Positions 27,967 through 37,989 are shown, numbered from the stretch's first letter. The stretch: 64,000 nucleotides of DNA from Allomuricauda sp. (GCA_017795045.1 CP051244.1:1227407-1291406), one strand, 5' to 3'. Notes: generated by a model from the letters alone, not told the origin. Numbers and translations: made by a program.

Positions 27967-29367
27967 TTACTGCCAGCCTCCTCCCAAGGCCCTATATAGC
28001 TCCACTATAGCGTTCAATTGCCCGTATTGGGAATCCACATAGCTCAATTCTGAGTTCAGCGCATTTTGTCTGGCGGTAAGTACTTCAAGATAGTTGGCCA
28101 AACCATTGTTCAGCAATTCTTCCGAGTAGTCTTCGGCAACGGAATAGGCTTCCAGTTCCTTGGCACGGGCCTCTAATTTTTGGGCTTCGGCGTCGTAACT
28201 ATATAGTGCGTCCGAAACTTCTTTACCTGCCGTCAACAAGGTTTTCTTGTAGGACAATAAAGCCTGCTCCTGTTGTGCTTTGGCCACTTCCATTTGGGTT
28301 CGTAGCCTACGACCGTTGAAAATGGGTTGGGTTAGTGAACCCACCAGTTGGGAAAAAAGCGAGCTGGCATCGATCCAGTTGTCAAATTCCAAACTTTGGA
28401 ATCCCCCGGAAGCGGTAAGGCTCAAGGATGGGTACATGCTGCTACGGGCCACATTGGTCAATTCAAAAGCATTGATTAGGCCGAACTCGGCTTGTTTTAC
28501 ATCAGGGCGGTTGGCCAACAACAAATAAGGTACCCCAGTTTGCAAGTCGCTTTCTATGGATTGATCATCCAAACGAGATCGTTCCACTCCATGGGGCGGC
28601 TCACCCAATAGAATACAGAAGGTGTTTTCCAGAAGTTTAATGTTGTTCTCCAAGTCAATAAGGATGATCTCCGTGGTATGGACTTGGGCTTCGGTCTGTT
28701 TTACGGCCACTTCGGTCAGTTGCCCTGCATCCTTTAGGGCCATGGTAGTTTCCAAACTTCCTTTTCGGGCAGTCAAGGTCTGTTCCGCAATGCTGTATTG
28801 CTTATCCAACGCCATTAATTGGTAGTAGGTATTGGCTATGGCAGCTACCAAATTGGTCTTTACCGCTTGGTGTGCAGCCACACTCTGTAGATAAGAGGCA
28901 CCCGCAGCTCTTTTATTGCTTCGGATCTTGCCCCAAACATCTGCTTCCCAAGAAAGGGCGCCAGAAAGTTCATATTGTTCCAAAGGCCTAGTAAAAAAAC
29001 TTCCAAATTGGCTGTTTCCCGAGTTTTTGGTCCGGGTAAAACTAGCTTTGCCGGTAAGGGTAGGGAAATATCCTGCCTTACCTTGTTTTACATAGGCTTC
29101 GGCAGCAGTAACATTTTCCAGGGCAATACGTATATCCAGATTGTTTTCCAGACCTTTTTCAATATAAGATTTCAAATGCTCGTCATTGAACAGGTCCTTC
29201 CATGAGATGGTTGCTATGGAGGTACTATCTGTGGGAAGGTTATCGGTCCTGTACAAACTTTCCGTTTCCATTTCTGGTCGGGAATAGTTTTTGGCGACAA
29301 AGCAGGATTGCATCAATAGCGTTGCTGAAAACAGCAGGGTGATTTTATATATGGATTTAATTTTCAT
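27967..29367 (-). CDS. Efflux outer-membrane lipoprotein (TolC/NodT family)
   Basis: Outer-membrane factor of 466 residues. The chosen ATG (29367) opens a lipoprotein signal with Cys22 in the lipobox LMQSC; in-frame ATGs at 29391, 29406 and 29418 overlap or touch the RND gene. The two repeated OEP helical domains are recognisable (AEAYVKQGKAGYFPTL, NRPDVKQAE). It forms the outer-membrane exit duct of the tripartite pump with the two genes upstream. Confidence 0.92.
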   Translation of the reverse strand: MKIKSIYKITLLFSATLLMQSCFVAKNYSRPEMETESLYRTDNLPTDSTSIATISWKDLFNDEHLKSYIEKGLENNLDIRIALENVTAAEAYVKQGKAGYFPTLTGKASFTRTKNSGNSQFGSFFTRPLEQYELSGALSWEADVWGKIRSNKRAAGASYLQSVAAHQAVKTNLVAAIANTYYQLMALDKQYSIAEQTLTARKGSLETTMALKDAGQLTEVAVKQTEAQVHTTEIILIDLENNIKLLENTFCILLGEPPHGVERSRLDDQSIESDLQTGVPYLLLANRPDVKQAEFGLINAFELTNVARSSMYPSLSLTASGGFQSLEFDNWIDASSLFSQLVGSLTQPIFNGRRLRTQMEVAKAQQEQALLSYKKTLLTAGKEVSDALYSYDAEAQKLEARAKELEAYSVAEDYSEELLNNGLANYLEVLTARQNALNSELSYVDSQYGQLNAIVELYRALGGGWQ

Positions 29368-29398
29368 GGGTGATATGCTTTGTTCGGTCATTGATTGT

Positions 29399-32300
29399 TT
29401 AGGCATGGCTTGCTTCATTGAGTTGTTCCGGCTTTCCTGAAATTCGCTCTTGAAGTGCTTGGAAAATGACAAATAGCACAGGAACCACGAACACTCCAAA
29501 TATGGTTCCTATGAGCATTCCCCCAACGGCACTCAATCCTATGGATTGATTTCCAATGGCACCGATTCCTGTTGAGAGTGCCAAAGGCAACAGCCCAAAT
29601 ATGAAGGCAAAGGAAGTCATCAAAATAGGACGTAACCTGGCCCGTGCCCCATCAATGGCCGCATTGAACAGAGAGAATCCTGCCTTTCTTCGCTGTAGGG
29701 CGAACTCCACGATCAAAATGGCGTTTTTGGCCAAAAGACCAATCAACATGATCAAGGCAATCTGGAAGTAGATGTTGTTTTCCAATCCACCCAAATTCAC
29801 AAAGAGTATAGCCCCGGCCAAACCAATAGGCAAGGATAACAATACAGAAAGCGGCACGATGTAACTTTCATACTGGGCACTTAGTAGGAAGTACACAAAG
29901 ATCAAACTCAAGATAAAGATGAGAACGGTCTGTGAACTAGCGTTACTTTCTTCCCGGGTAAGTCCAGAATAGTCATAAGTGTATGAAGTTGGCAGCACTT
30001 GGGCAGCCACTTCCTCAATGGCATTGATGGCATCCCCGGTACTGTAACCGGGATTGGGTACACCGCTTACTTTTACAGAACTCAATAGGTTGAATCGTTC
30101 GACCACTTCTGGACCGTAAATCTTTTTGAGATTTACAAACTGACTAACTGCTACTGATTCCCCAGTGCTGTTGCGGACAAAGATTTGGTTCAATGAATTT
30201 TCATTGGCCCTGTCTTGGGGTTTTGCCTGGATCATAACACGGTATTGCTTTCCAAATTTGTTGAAATCCGTTGCATAGATTCCGCCGTAATATCCTTGAA
30301 GTGCATTGAACACATCGGTGGTGGAGAATCCTGCCATTTTTAGTTTTTCCACGTCGATTTCCAAATCGTACTGTGGGAAACCGGGATCAAATTGCGAAAT
30401 CGCATATTGAATTTCCGGTCTGGCATTCATGGCTGCCAAGAATTGATTCTTCACCTCATTTATGGCCAACCAGTCGTCCGTTCCCTTGTTCTGAAGCTGC
30501 ACCTCAAAACCAGAGTTGGTACCAAAACCTTGTATGCTGGGAGGGGTAAAGTATATGATCTGCGCATCTTTAAATTGGGCCGAAGTGGCATTCAAACGTT
30601 GCATGGTGGCACTTACGGAAAGGGAATCTTCCTTTCTTTCGTTCCAATGTTTCAGTTTCATGATGGAGAAGGCATATGATCCCGCACTTACCCGGTTCAA
30701 AAGGCTGAATCCGGCCACACTCATCCGGGCTTCAACCACATCCATGGATTCATAAATGGAATCCAGTTTCATGATGGTTTCTTCGGTTTTTTCCAAAGTG
30801 GTCCCTGGAGGCATGCTCACATTGGCAAAGATAATACCCCTATCTTCATCGGGCACAAACCCAGATGGTGTGGATTGGAACAGGTAAAGTGCCAGCGCAC
30901 TAAAACCTAAAAGTAGGGCCACAGTGATCCACTTACGTTTGACCAAGTTGCCTACGGCGCCGGTATATTTATTGGTAATGGCCATAAAACCAACATTAAA
31001 GGCCTTGAAAAAACGGGTCATTAATCCTGATTTATGCTCTTTATCCGGATTGTGGGGTTTTAGGAAGAGCGCGGCCAATGCAGGGCTGAGGGTCAATGCA
31101 TTTACAGCAGAGATTAAAATGGCCACAGCTAAGGTAATTCCAAATTGTTGGTAGAACACCCCGGATGATCCTTGGATAAAGGAAACCGGAATAAATACGG
31201 CAGACATCACCAAGGTAATCGATATAATGGCCCCCGAAATTTCTCCCATGGCCTTTTTGGTCGCGGTCTTTGCCGAATCTGCCCCTTCTTCCAATTTGGC
31301 ATGGACAGCTTCGACCACCACAATGGCGTCATCCACCACAATACCAATGGCCAAGATCATAGCAAAAAGCGTCAACATGTTGATGGAATAGCCAAACAAC
31401 TGTAGGAAGAAAAAGGTTCCTACAATGGCCACAGGCACGGCTATGGCTGGAATCAAAGTAGACCTAAAGTCCTGCAAGAATAGGAATACCACAATGAAAA
31501 CCAAGATAAAGGCCTCGATCAAGGTCTTGACCACGTGATCAATGGAAGCATCCAAAAAGTCCTTGGTATTGAAGGGGATCACATAATCCAGCCCTTTGGG
31601 GAATTCCGATTTGCTTTCCACGAGAATTTGTTCAATCTCATCAATGATATCCTTGGCGTTGGACCCCGAGGTTTGATATACCCCAACGGCCACACCTGGA
31701 TTTCCCATACCGTAGTTTTTTCGGGCATAGTTAAAAGCACCCAATTCTATCTCGGCAACGTCCTTTAAGCGAAGAAAACCACCATCATCTGTTGTTTTTA
31801 GGATGATGTTTTCGTATTCGGCCACTTCGGAAAGGCGGCCCTTGTATTTCATGACATACTCAAAGATACCTTCCGAATTTTCACCGATCTTTCCTGTTGC
31901 CGCTTCCCGGTTTTGTTCTTGAAGCGCTGCTTGTATGTCTGCAGGCACCAAATTGTAGGCGGCCATTTTATCTGGGGAAATCCATATCCGCATGGAATAA
32001 TCCTTGGCCCCAAATACGTTTACATTACCTACCCCTTTGATCCGTTGTAACCGAGGCACCAAATTGATTTTGGCGTAGTTTTCCACAAAAGTGGCATCGT
32101 AATTATCGTTATTGGAGAAAATAGAAAAGAACAATAAGGCACTGTTTTGTGCCTTCCGCGTGGTTACCCCGGTCTGGATTACCTCTTGGGGCAATAGACT
32201 GTTGGCCCGAGCTACTCGGTTCTGTACGTTTACCGCAGCTATATCTGGGTCTACGCCAAGTTCGAAGAACACACTTATGTTGGCGGCACCATCATTACTG

Positions 32301-32545
32301 GCCGATGAGGTCATATAGGTCATTCCTTCCACCCCATTGATCTGTTCTTCAAGCGGAATTACCACACTTTTCAATACCGTTTCGGCATTGGCACCTGTAT
32401 AGTTTGCCGAAACTTGGACCGTGGGAGGAGCAATCTCTGGATATTGTTCAACCGGTAAAGTGGCGAGTCCCAAAATTCCCAAAATCACGATTATTATGGA
32501 AATTACTGTGGAAAGTACGGGACGTTCTATAAATTTTTGGAACAT
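29399..32545 (-). CDS. RND multidrug efflux permease (HAE1/AcrB type)
   Basis: Inner-membrane proton-driven pump of 1048 residues, the same length as AcrB. N-terminal FIERPVLSTVISIIIVILG, twelve membrane helices expected, and the proton-relay segment GIVVDDAIVVVEAVH in the fourth helix with two Asp residues. Two large periplasmic loops are present. Exports hydrophobic drugs or lipids; the substrate is not predictable. Confidence 0.95.
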   Translation of the reverse strand: MFQKFIERPVLSTVISIIIVILGILGLATLPVEQYPEIAPPTVQVSANYTGANAETVLKSVVIPLEEQINGVEGMTYMTSSASNDGAANISVFFELGVDPDIAAVNVQNRVARANSLLPQEVIQTGVTTRKAQNSALLFFSIFSNNDNYDATFVENYAKINLVPRLQRIKGVGNVNVFGAKDYSMRIWISPDKMAAYNLVPADIQAALQEQNREAATGKIGENSEGIFEYVMKYKGRLSEVAEYENIILKTTDDGGFLRLKDVAEIELGAFNYARKNYGMGNPGVAVGVYQTSGSNAKDIIDEIEQILVESKSEFPKGLDYVIPFNTKDFLDASIDHVVKTLIEAFILVFIVVFLFLQDFRSTLIPAIAVPVAIVGTFFFLQLFGYSINMLTLFAMILAIGIVVDDAIVVVEAVHAKLEEGADSAKTATKKAMGEISGAIISITLVMSAVFIPVSFIQGSSGVFYQQFGITLAVAILISAVNALTLSPALAALFLKPHNPDKEHKSGLMTRFFKAFNVGFMAITNKYTGAVGNLVKRKWITVALLLGFSALALYLFQSTPSGFVPDEDRGIIFANVSMPPGTTLEKTEETIMKLDSIYESMDVVEARMSVAGFSLLNRVSAGSYAFSIMKLKHWNERKEDSLSVSATMQRLNATSAQFKDAQIIYFTPPSIQGFGTNSGFEVQLQNKGTDDWLAINEVKNQFLAAMNARPEIQYAISQFDPGFPQYDLEIDVEKLKMAGFSTTDVFNALQGYYGGIYATDFNKFGKQYRVMIQAKPQDRANENSLNQIFVRNSTGESVAVSQFVNLKKIYGPEVVERFNLLSSVKVSGVPNPGYSTGDAINAIEEVAAQVLPTSYTYDYSGLTREESNASSQTVLIFILSLIFVYFLLSAQYESYIVPLSVLLSLPIGLAGAILFVNLGGLENNIYFQIALIMLIGLLAKNAILIVEFALQRRKAGFSLFNAAIDGARARLRPILMTSFAFIFGLLPLALSTGIGAIGNQSIGLSAVGGMLIGTIFGVFVVPVLFVIFQALQERISGKPEQLNEASHA

Positions 32546-32578
32546 ATTTTTTTTCTAAAAACGTTGGCAATATGATTA

Positions 32579-33649
32579 TTACTTGACAGGATTTATGGTC
32601 TGTCCGTCCCTGAGCTTGGATACTCCCTCGGAAACAATGGTAGTACCCTCATCCAAACCTTCGGAAACAATAAAATCCGTATCTGTTTGTGCCACAATGT
32701 TAAGCGGCTTGGTAGAAACAGTATCGCCATCATGGAGGACGTAGACCATTTTGTTCCCCTGTAGATCAACCGTTGAAAATTGTGGGATTACCCACACATT
32801 CTGATAGGTTGAAGGAACCCGTATCTGTCCGGTACTCCCGGAACTTAGCAATTGGTCTGGATTGTCAAAGTCCGCCCTAAGGGTCACACTTCCTGTTGCA
32901 CCATTGATGATGTTGTTCACCATGGCTATTTTTCCTTTTTGGGGATAGGTCTGGCCATTGATCATGACCAATTCCACCTCTGGAGCAGTGTCTGTGGTAA
33001 GGGAATTGCCATTGGAGGCCATTCGTTGTTTCATGTCCAATAGTTCTTTTTCATTCATGGAGAAATAGGCCCGTACACTGCTGATGTCCGAAACGACGGT
33101 CAGAGGCTGTGTCATGGCATTGCTTACCAGTGCACCTTCCTTATAGGGAATTTCACCAATGAACCCGTCCACGGGACTGTTGATGTTGGAATAGCCAATA
33201 TTGGCCGAAATACTTTGATAGTTGCTTTTCGCTTGGGCCAATCTTGCCTTTGCCGTTTCCAATTGCACATTGCTGATAATTCCTTTTTCTACCAAGGGAA
33301 CCAGCTTGTCCACTTCTACTTGGGCCACTTTCACGGCAGCTTTGGCGGCATTGGCATCTTGGGTAAGGGTCTGGGTCTCCAATTTAAAGAGCAATTGGCC
33401 CTTTTTGACTTTTTGGCCCTCTTCCACATATATTTTTTGGACAAAACCGGAAACCTTTGGCCAGATTTCCACGTTTTGCTTTCCTTCCATGGAAGTCGCA
33501 TAGACCTTATAAATGGTAATATCTTGTTTTTTTAGATTGCTCACCTTTAAGCTAGGTGGTGGGGGAGCGGTTCGTTGTTGGGCTTTTTCCCCACAAGAGG
33601 ACAGGATCAAAGCAGTCACTAGGGTTAAGGCTATATGCGTTGTTTTCAT
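32579..33649 (-). CDS. RND efflux periplasmic adaptor (membrane fusion protein)
   Basis: Lipoprotein of 356 residues from the ATG at 33649, with lipobox LSSC (Cys19). Lipoyl/biotinyl hairpin halves are at GFVQKIYVEEGQKVKKGQ and NSPVDGFIGEI, with a short coiled coil between them, and beta-barrel and membrane-proximal domains follow. It joins the permease to the outer-membrane factor. It is 34 bases upstream of the RND gene. Confidence 0.93.
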   Translation of the reverse strand: MKTTHIALTLVTALILSSCGEKAQQRTAPPPPSLKVSNLKKQDITIYKVYATSMEGKQNVEIWPKVSGFVQKIYVEEGQKVKKGQLLFKLETQTLTQDANAAKAAVKVAQVEVDKLVPLVEKGIISNVQLETAKARLAQAKSNYQSISANIGYSNINSPVDGFIGEIPYKEGALVSNAMTQPLTVVSDISSVRAYFSMNEKELLDMKQRMASNGNSLTTDTAPEVELVMINGQTYPQKGKIAMVNNIINGATGSVTLRADFDNPDQLLSSGSTGQIRVPSTYQNVWVIPQFSTVDLQGNKMVYVLHDGDTVSTKPLNIVAQTDTDFIVSEGLDEGTTIVSEGVSKLRDGQTINPVK

Positions 33650-33701
33650 GACTTTATTTCTGGTGTTAAGGTTTTTGAATAGTTGGATGAACATTGTTTT
33701 T

Positions 33702-34178
33702 TCAGTCTAGTATTTTTTCAAGCTTTTCGATGGACTCTCTTAACAGCTTTTCATTTTTGTTGACATAGTCCAAATAGATATGGGTTCTTTCTTGACCCTC
33801 CTTGAGTTTTTTTGGACTACTTTTTTTGTGGTGCTCCAGGACCAAGGTGATGATGGATTTTTCCTTCTCCACCCGTTTAAGATTCTCCTGGAGTTTGGCA
33901 AGGAAAAAAGTCTTCTGCTTGGCGATGGAGAAATAACGTCTTCTATCACCGGGCTTTGTAAAGTAGGTAATGATCCCCATGTTTAGGAGGAGGTTCAACG
34001 AGGTAGAGGTTGAACTTTTGCTGGCCCCTCTTTTTTCCAGACAGTCTTCAAAAGTAAGTCCGTCCTCATCGGTTAAAATAAGTATGGCGTAGATTCTAGC
34101 AGCTAAAGGAGGCAAATTGTACTCCCCTTCCAGATGAACGCCTAATGTTTCTATTAGTTGTTGATTTGCAGTTACCAT
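33702..34178 (-). CDS. GbsR/MarR family transcriptional regulator of the efflux operon
   Basis: Winged-helix protein of 158 residues. The recognition region is FEDCLEKRGASKSSTSTSLNLLL followed by the wing FTKPGDRRRYFS. It is the first gene of the efflux operon; the promoter at 34197-34227 lies immediately upstream and overlaps dyad symmetry, consistent with autoregulation of the whole operon. Confidence 0.9.
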   Translation of the reverse strand: MVTANQQLIETLGVHLEGEYNLPPLAARIYAILILTDEDGLTFEDCLEKRGASKSSTSTSLNLLLNMGIITYFTKPGDRRRYFSIAKQKTFFLAKLQENLKRVEKEKSIITLVLEHHKKSSPKKLKEGQERTHIYLDYVNKNEKLLRESIEKLEKILD

Positions 34179-34196
34179 AAAATGGATTTAACGCCG

Positions 34197-34237
34197 CAAA
34201 ATTACAGTTGGTTCGGAAGTTACCAAACTAAACGAAC
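34197..34237 (-). promoter_or_regulatory. Promoter and operator of the GbsR-efflux operon
   Basis: On the minus strand TTTG (34224-34227), exactly 19 bases, then TAATTTTG (34197-34204), a perfect Bacteroidota promoter about 19 bases before the start codon. Dyads overlap it: AGTTGGT (34206-34212) with ACCAAACT (34222-34229), and GTTCG (34211-34215) with CGAAC (34233-34237). They are the best candidates for the regulator site. Confidence 0.75.
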
Positions 34238-34302
34238 TTAAACTTGTGTTAAAAAACCATCAAGAGATAAAATTTATATTTAACACAATGAAAATAAGAT
34301 AG

Positions 34303-35322
34303 TTAAAGAGCGCTTTTGAACTGCTCCAAGAATCGTACATCGTTCTCACTCAACAACCTAATGTCCGAGATTTGATGCAATAACAAAGCAATACGGTCTA
34401 TTCCCATACCAAAGGCAAATCCTGAATATACTTCGGGATCTATACCACAATTGCGGAGCACATTGGGGTCTACCATACCACATCCCATAATCTCCAACCA
34501 GCCGGTACCCTTGGTCATCCGGTAATCGGTTTCGGTTTCAAGTCCCCAGTATACATCCACCTCTGCACTGGGTTCGGTGAATGGGAAATAGGAAGGTCTT
34601 AGTCGGATTTTGGATTTTCCGAACATCTCCGAAGTAAAATATTGCAAGGTCTGTTTTAAGTCGGCAAAGGATACATTTTTGTCCACATACAATCCTTCCA
34701 CCTGATGGAAAAAACAGTGCGAACGAGCAGAAATGGCCTCATTTCGATACACCCTTCCGGGGGAAATAGTCCGGATGGGCGGTTGGTTACTTTCCATATA
34801 CCTAACCTGTACGGATGAGGTATGGGTGCGCAGCAGGATATCTGGATCGGTTTGGATAAAGAAGGTGTCCTGCATGTCCCTGGCAGGATGGTACTCCGGG
34901 AGGTTCAAAGCCGTAAAGTTGTGCCAATCATCCTCTATTTCAGGGCCTTCCGAAACATTGAAACCAATTCTGGAGAAAATATCGATGATTTGGTTTTTTA
35001 CTATGGAAATAGGATGTCTGGCCCCAATTTCTATGGGTTCACCAGGACGGGTTAGATCTCCGAACTTGCCAACCGTTTCCGCTTGGTTCTCAAGGGCGGC
35101 CTTAAGTTCGTTGACTTTCTCCGTTGCCGAATTTTTCAATTGGTTGATGACCTGCCCAAACTCTTTCTTTTCTTCATTGGGAACATTTTTGAACTCGGCA
35201 AAGAAACTGTTCAACAAGCCCTTTTTTCCTAAATACTTGATTCGGAAATTCTCTATCTCTTCTGTTGAGGTTGAAGTGAATTTTTCTACTTCAGCCAAGT
35301 GTTCCTTTATGGTCTCAATCAT
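34303..35322 (-). CDS. pheS: Phenylalanyl-tRNA synthetase alpha subunit
   Basis: Class II synthetase subunit of 339 residues. N-terminal coiled coil (about 1-90), then the catalytic core with ARHPIS, ARDMQDTF, the motif 2 region GRVYRNEAISARSH, and motif 3 GFAFGMGIDRIALLLH. pheT is not in the window, as is common in Bacteroidota. The start overlaps the upstream ceramidase-like gene by 8 bases, implying coupling. Confidence 0.96.
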   Translation of the reverse strand: MIETIKEHLAEVEKFTSTSTEEIENFRIKYLGKKGLLNSFFAEFKNVPNEEKKEFGQVINQLKNSATEKVNELKAALENQAETVGKFGDLTRPGEPIEIGARHPISIVKNQIIDIFSRIGFNVSEGPEIEDDWHNFTALNLPEYHPARDMQDTFFIQTDPDILLRTHTSSVQVRYMESNQPPIRTISPGRVYRNEAISARSHCFFHQVEGLYVDKNVSFADLKQTLQYFTSEMFGKSKIRLRPSYFPFTEPSAEVDVYWGLETETDYRMTKGTGWLEIMGCGMVDPNVLRNCGIDPEVYSGFAFGMGIDRIALLLHQISDIRLLSENDVRFLEQFKSAL

Positions 35323-36007
35323 TTTTACTGGCAGTATTGGCCGACAAATTTAGCAAATTGTCCTTGAATATATAGGCAATAAGAAAATGTACTGCTACAC
35401 CGCCAAAAAAATGCCATAGCCAATGCGTGCCCATTGGGAAAAAAGATTGACTCTTATCTATGCTCCTGAACAGAATGGCCACCGAAAAGAGGGCAAAGGC
35501 CGTAATCACAAGAATGGCATTCTTGCCTTGGGTTTTAATGAGGTAGCCAACCAAGGGCAAAAGAATGGTGGCTGCCGTGATCACATAACCCAATGAAATC
35601 CGCCATCTAGGGGGAATGGGCAGTATGCGCAACATATAAGAGGTTCCCAAGAGGAGAAAAACAAGGAGAAGCCTTTGCCACCAAGTCCTGACCACCTTAA
35701 AAATGAAATAGATGACCAAGGCAGCGCAAAGAAGCATAATGGGCATCCAATCCAATTTAAGCCAAAACTCATGACTACGCGTGGCGTGATAAATGGTGCC
35801 TCCAATATAACTTATGGCGATCACCGGAAGTACCCAGGCCAAAAAAAGATGTTCCTTGGGATGCTTGTAAACCCGTATGCCCCAATATATAATGATAAGC
35901 AAAAAGATAAGATTGCTATAGGTGTTAAAAGGTTCCACTGGCCATCTACCATCCAACGTTTCTAGGTAAATAGGTCCGGAATCGTTTGGAAATTTTAGAA
36001 AAAGCAT
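35315..36007 (-). CDS. Ceramidase-like membrane protein (CREST superfamily)
   Basis: Protein of 230 residues with about seven membrane helices. Conserved hydrolase residues of the alkaline ceramidase/PAQR superfamily are visible: the SN pair near NTYSNLIF, GTIYHATRS with Ser/His/Thr, an Asp in LDWMPI, and the C-terminal HWLWH. Bacteroidota often make sphingolipids, so ceramide or a related lipid is plausible, but the substrate is inferred. Eight-base overlap with pheS. Confidence 0.75.
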   Translation of the reverse strand: MLFLKFPNDSGPIYLETLDGRWPVEPFNTYSNLIFLLIIIYWGIRVYKHPKEHLFLAWVLPVIAISYIGGTIYHATRSHEFWLKLDWMPIMLLCAALVIYFIFKVVRTWWQRLLLVFLLLGTSYMLRILPIPPRWRISLGYVITAATILLPLVGYLIKTQGKNAILVITAFALFSVAILFRSIDKSQSFFPMGTHWLWHFFGGVAVHFLIAYIFKDNLLNLSANTASKND

Positions 36008-36028
36008 GGGTTGGTGAAAAGTTCAAGA

Positions 36029-37885
36029 TTATGGATTGATACTTTTGGAGCCTTTGCCCACCCAATTCATACAGGACTTAAAGGTATCAAAAATATGCTC
36101 TGGAGGAATTAAATCTGGGATAATATCAATACGTTCCATCATGTATTTGGGTTGGTCCAGTATCCCCACCAAGAGTACCGTTACGTTCTTTCGTTTCAGA
36201 TCTTGAAGGACATCTTCCATGGCATATAGGCCGGATTGATCCATGTACTGCATGCGTCCCATTCTAATGACCACGGTAGAGGCCGTATTTGGAATTTGTG
36301 AGGCCAACTGCTGAAACTCAGTGGTTGAGCCAAAAAAGAGAGGACCCTTTATATGTTTGATAAAGATTTCTTCCTTAATATTTTCAGGCAGGTTTTTTTC
36401 ATCGGACCAAGCTTCTTCCCTAAGGGGTTTTACATCAGACCTTTGGGCGGTTATATCCCCAATTTTTTTCATGAACATCAATGATGCGATTACCAAACCA
36501 ATACCTACGGCATATACTAGGTTCCAAATGGAGGAAAGAACCATCACTACCAGCATAATGATTACCTCCGAACTCAATTTCAACGGTCCTAACTTAATAT
36601 CCTTGGGAAGGTGGGGAATGGCTTTTAGACCTCTGTAATCCATTACACCGATACCTACGGTGACCAAGATACCGGCCAATACCGCAGCTGGTATTTGCGA
36701 GGCCACAGGGCCAAGGGCAAGCAAGACAATCAGTAAGAGCACTCCGGCAACCATACCTGAAAGTCTGGTTTTACCACCAGAATTGATATTGACCACGGTC
36801 CGGATGGTTGCTCCGGCGCCGGGAATTCCTCCAAATATGGCCGCGATGCTATTGCCAATGCCCTGCCCTACCAATTCTTTGTTGGGCTTGTGCTTGGTCT
36901 GTGTCATATTATCGGCCACGACAGAGGTGAGCAAAGAATCTATGGCCCCAAGTAAAGCCAGTGTCAATGCTGTGAAGATATAAGGTGTGATATAACTCAA
37001 ATTAAAATCGGTAAATATTTCCAGATTTGGAATGGGCAGTCCACTTGGGATTTGTTCAATGGGGCGATAATCCAGCCCAAAACCAAATGCAACCCCTGAT
37101 ACAACTACCAAGGCTACCAAAGTACTGGGAATTGCAGTGGTAATGCGTTTAAAACCATAAATAATGAAAATGGTGGCCAAGGCCAGCCCCAATTCCATCC
37201 AGTTTATGTTGCGAACAGCTCTGGGTAACACTTTAAAGGTCCCTAAAACACCTGAAGCGTCTTTGGCGGCCAAGGTGCTGGCTTCCTTGAGCATATCTGC
37301 CTCCGTGATAGCTTCTGCCCGTTTTATGGTCTCTTCAAAATCTTCTAGGACCAAAATGCCCTCACCGGCCTCCTCCCTCAGGATGTTCTCCAAGATTTTT
37401 TCCTCGGATTCAGGCATATATTGATTTACAAATTGTTCATCTTCTTTGGGATAATAGCCTACGGCAGGCAATATTTGTGTAACCAGGATAATGACCCCAA
37501 TGGCAGTCATAAAACCTGAGACCACAGGATAGGGGATATATTTTATATATTTTCCCAAGCCAACCAGTCCTAATCCGATCTGCATGAAGCCTGCCAAAAG
37601 AAAAATGGTCAGGATGGACGGGAGCGCTTTGTTGATATCCCCATCGTTAACGGCCACAATACCGGCAATGACCACCATGCTCACTGCGGTCATTGGCGCT
37701 GTTGGACCGGAAATCTGGGTATTGGTCCCACCAAAGAGGGCGGCAAAAAAACTTATGAAAATGGCACCATATAGTCCGGCACTGGGACCAAGCCCGGAAC
37801 TAACGCCAAAGGCAAGGGCCAAGGGAAGTGCCACAATTCCCGCGGTAATTCCACCAAAAAGGTCTCCTCTTAGATGTTTGAACAT
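36029..37885 (-). CDS. SulP family anion transporter with STAS domain (first)
   Basis: Protein of 618 residues. The membrane domain starts with GGITAGIVALPLALAFG and NTQISGPTAPM, and the C-terminal STAS domain (about 515-610) has the D-x-S segment YMDQSGLYAME. SulP proteins carry sulfate, bicarbonate or other anions; adjacency to carbonic anhydrase points to bicarbonate. Unusual: residues about 145-230 form a long acidic, helix-rich insertion (Glu-rich) between membrane helices, about 50 residues longer than in the second SulP of this island. Confidence 0.9.
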   Translation of the reverse strand: MFKHLRGDLFGGITAGIVALPLALAFGVSSGLGPSAGLYGAIFISFFAALFGGTNTQISGPTAPMTAVSMVVIAGIVAVNDGDINKALPSILTIFLLAGFMQIGLGLVGLGKYIKYIPYPVVSGFMTAIGVIILVTQILPAVGYYPKEDEQFVNQYMPESEEKILENILREEAGEGILVLEDFEETIKRAEAITEADMLKEASTLAAKDASGVLGTFKVLPRAVRNINWMELGLALATIFIIYGFKRITTAIPSTLVALVVVSGVAFGFGLDYRPIEQIPSGLPIPNLEIFTDFNLSYITPYIFTALTLALLGAIDSLLTSVVADNMTQTKHKPNKELVGQGIGNSIAAIFGGIPGAGATIRTVVNINSGGKTRLSGMVAGVLLLIVLLALGPVASQIPAAVLAGILVTVGIGVMDYRGLKAIPHLPKDIKLGPLKLSSEVIIMLVVMVLSSIWNLVYAVGIGLVIASLMFMKKIGDITAQRSDVKPLREEAWSDEKNLPENIKEEIFIKHIKGPLFFGSTTEFQQLASQIPNTASTVVIRMGRMQYMDQSGLYAMEDVLQDLKRKNVTVLLVGILDQPKYMMERIDIIPDLIPPEHIFDTFKSCMNWVGKGSKSINP

Positions 37886-37932
37886 ATAGCGGGATTAGAT
37901 TATACAGCATTAAGATAGTAATTTTGGAAAAC

Positions 37933-37970
37933 AAAAAAGGCCGATGATCCCAAGATCATCGGCCTTTTAT
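37933..37970 (-). terminator. Terminator between carbonic anhydrase and the first SulP gene
   Basis: 15-bp stem AAAAGGCCGATGATC with loop TTGG and TTTTTTGTTTT on the minus strand, about 20 bases after the carbonic anhydrase stop. Confidence 0.85.
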
Positions 37971-37989
37971 TAATTTGATTTAAATTTTC

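Noticed and set aside
34733..35353. 206-residue + strand frame opposite pheS
   Set aside because: Antisense shadow of a well-supported gene.
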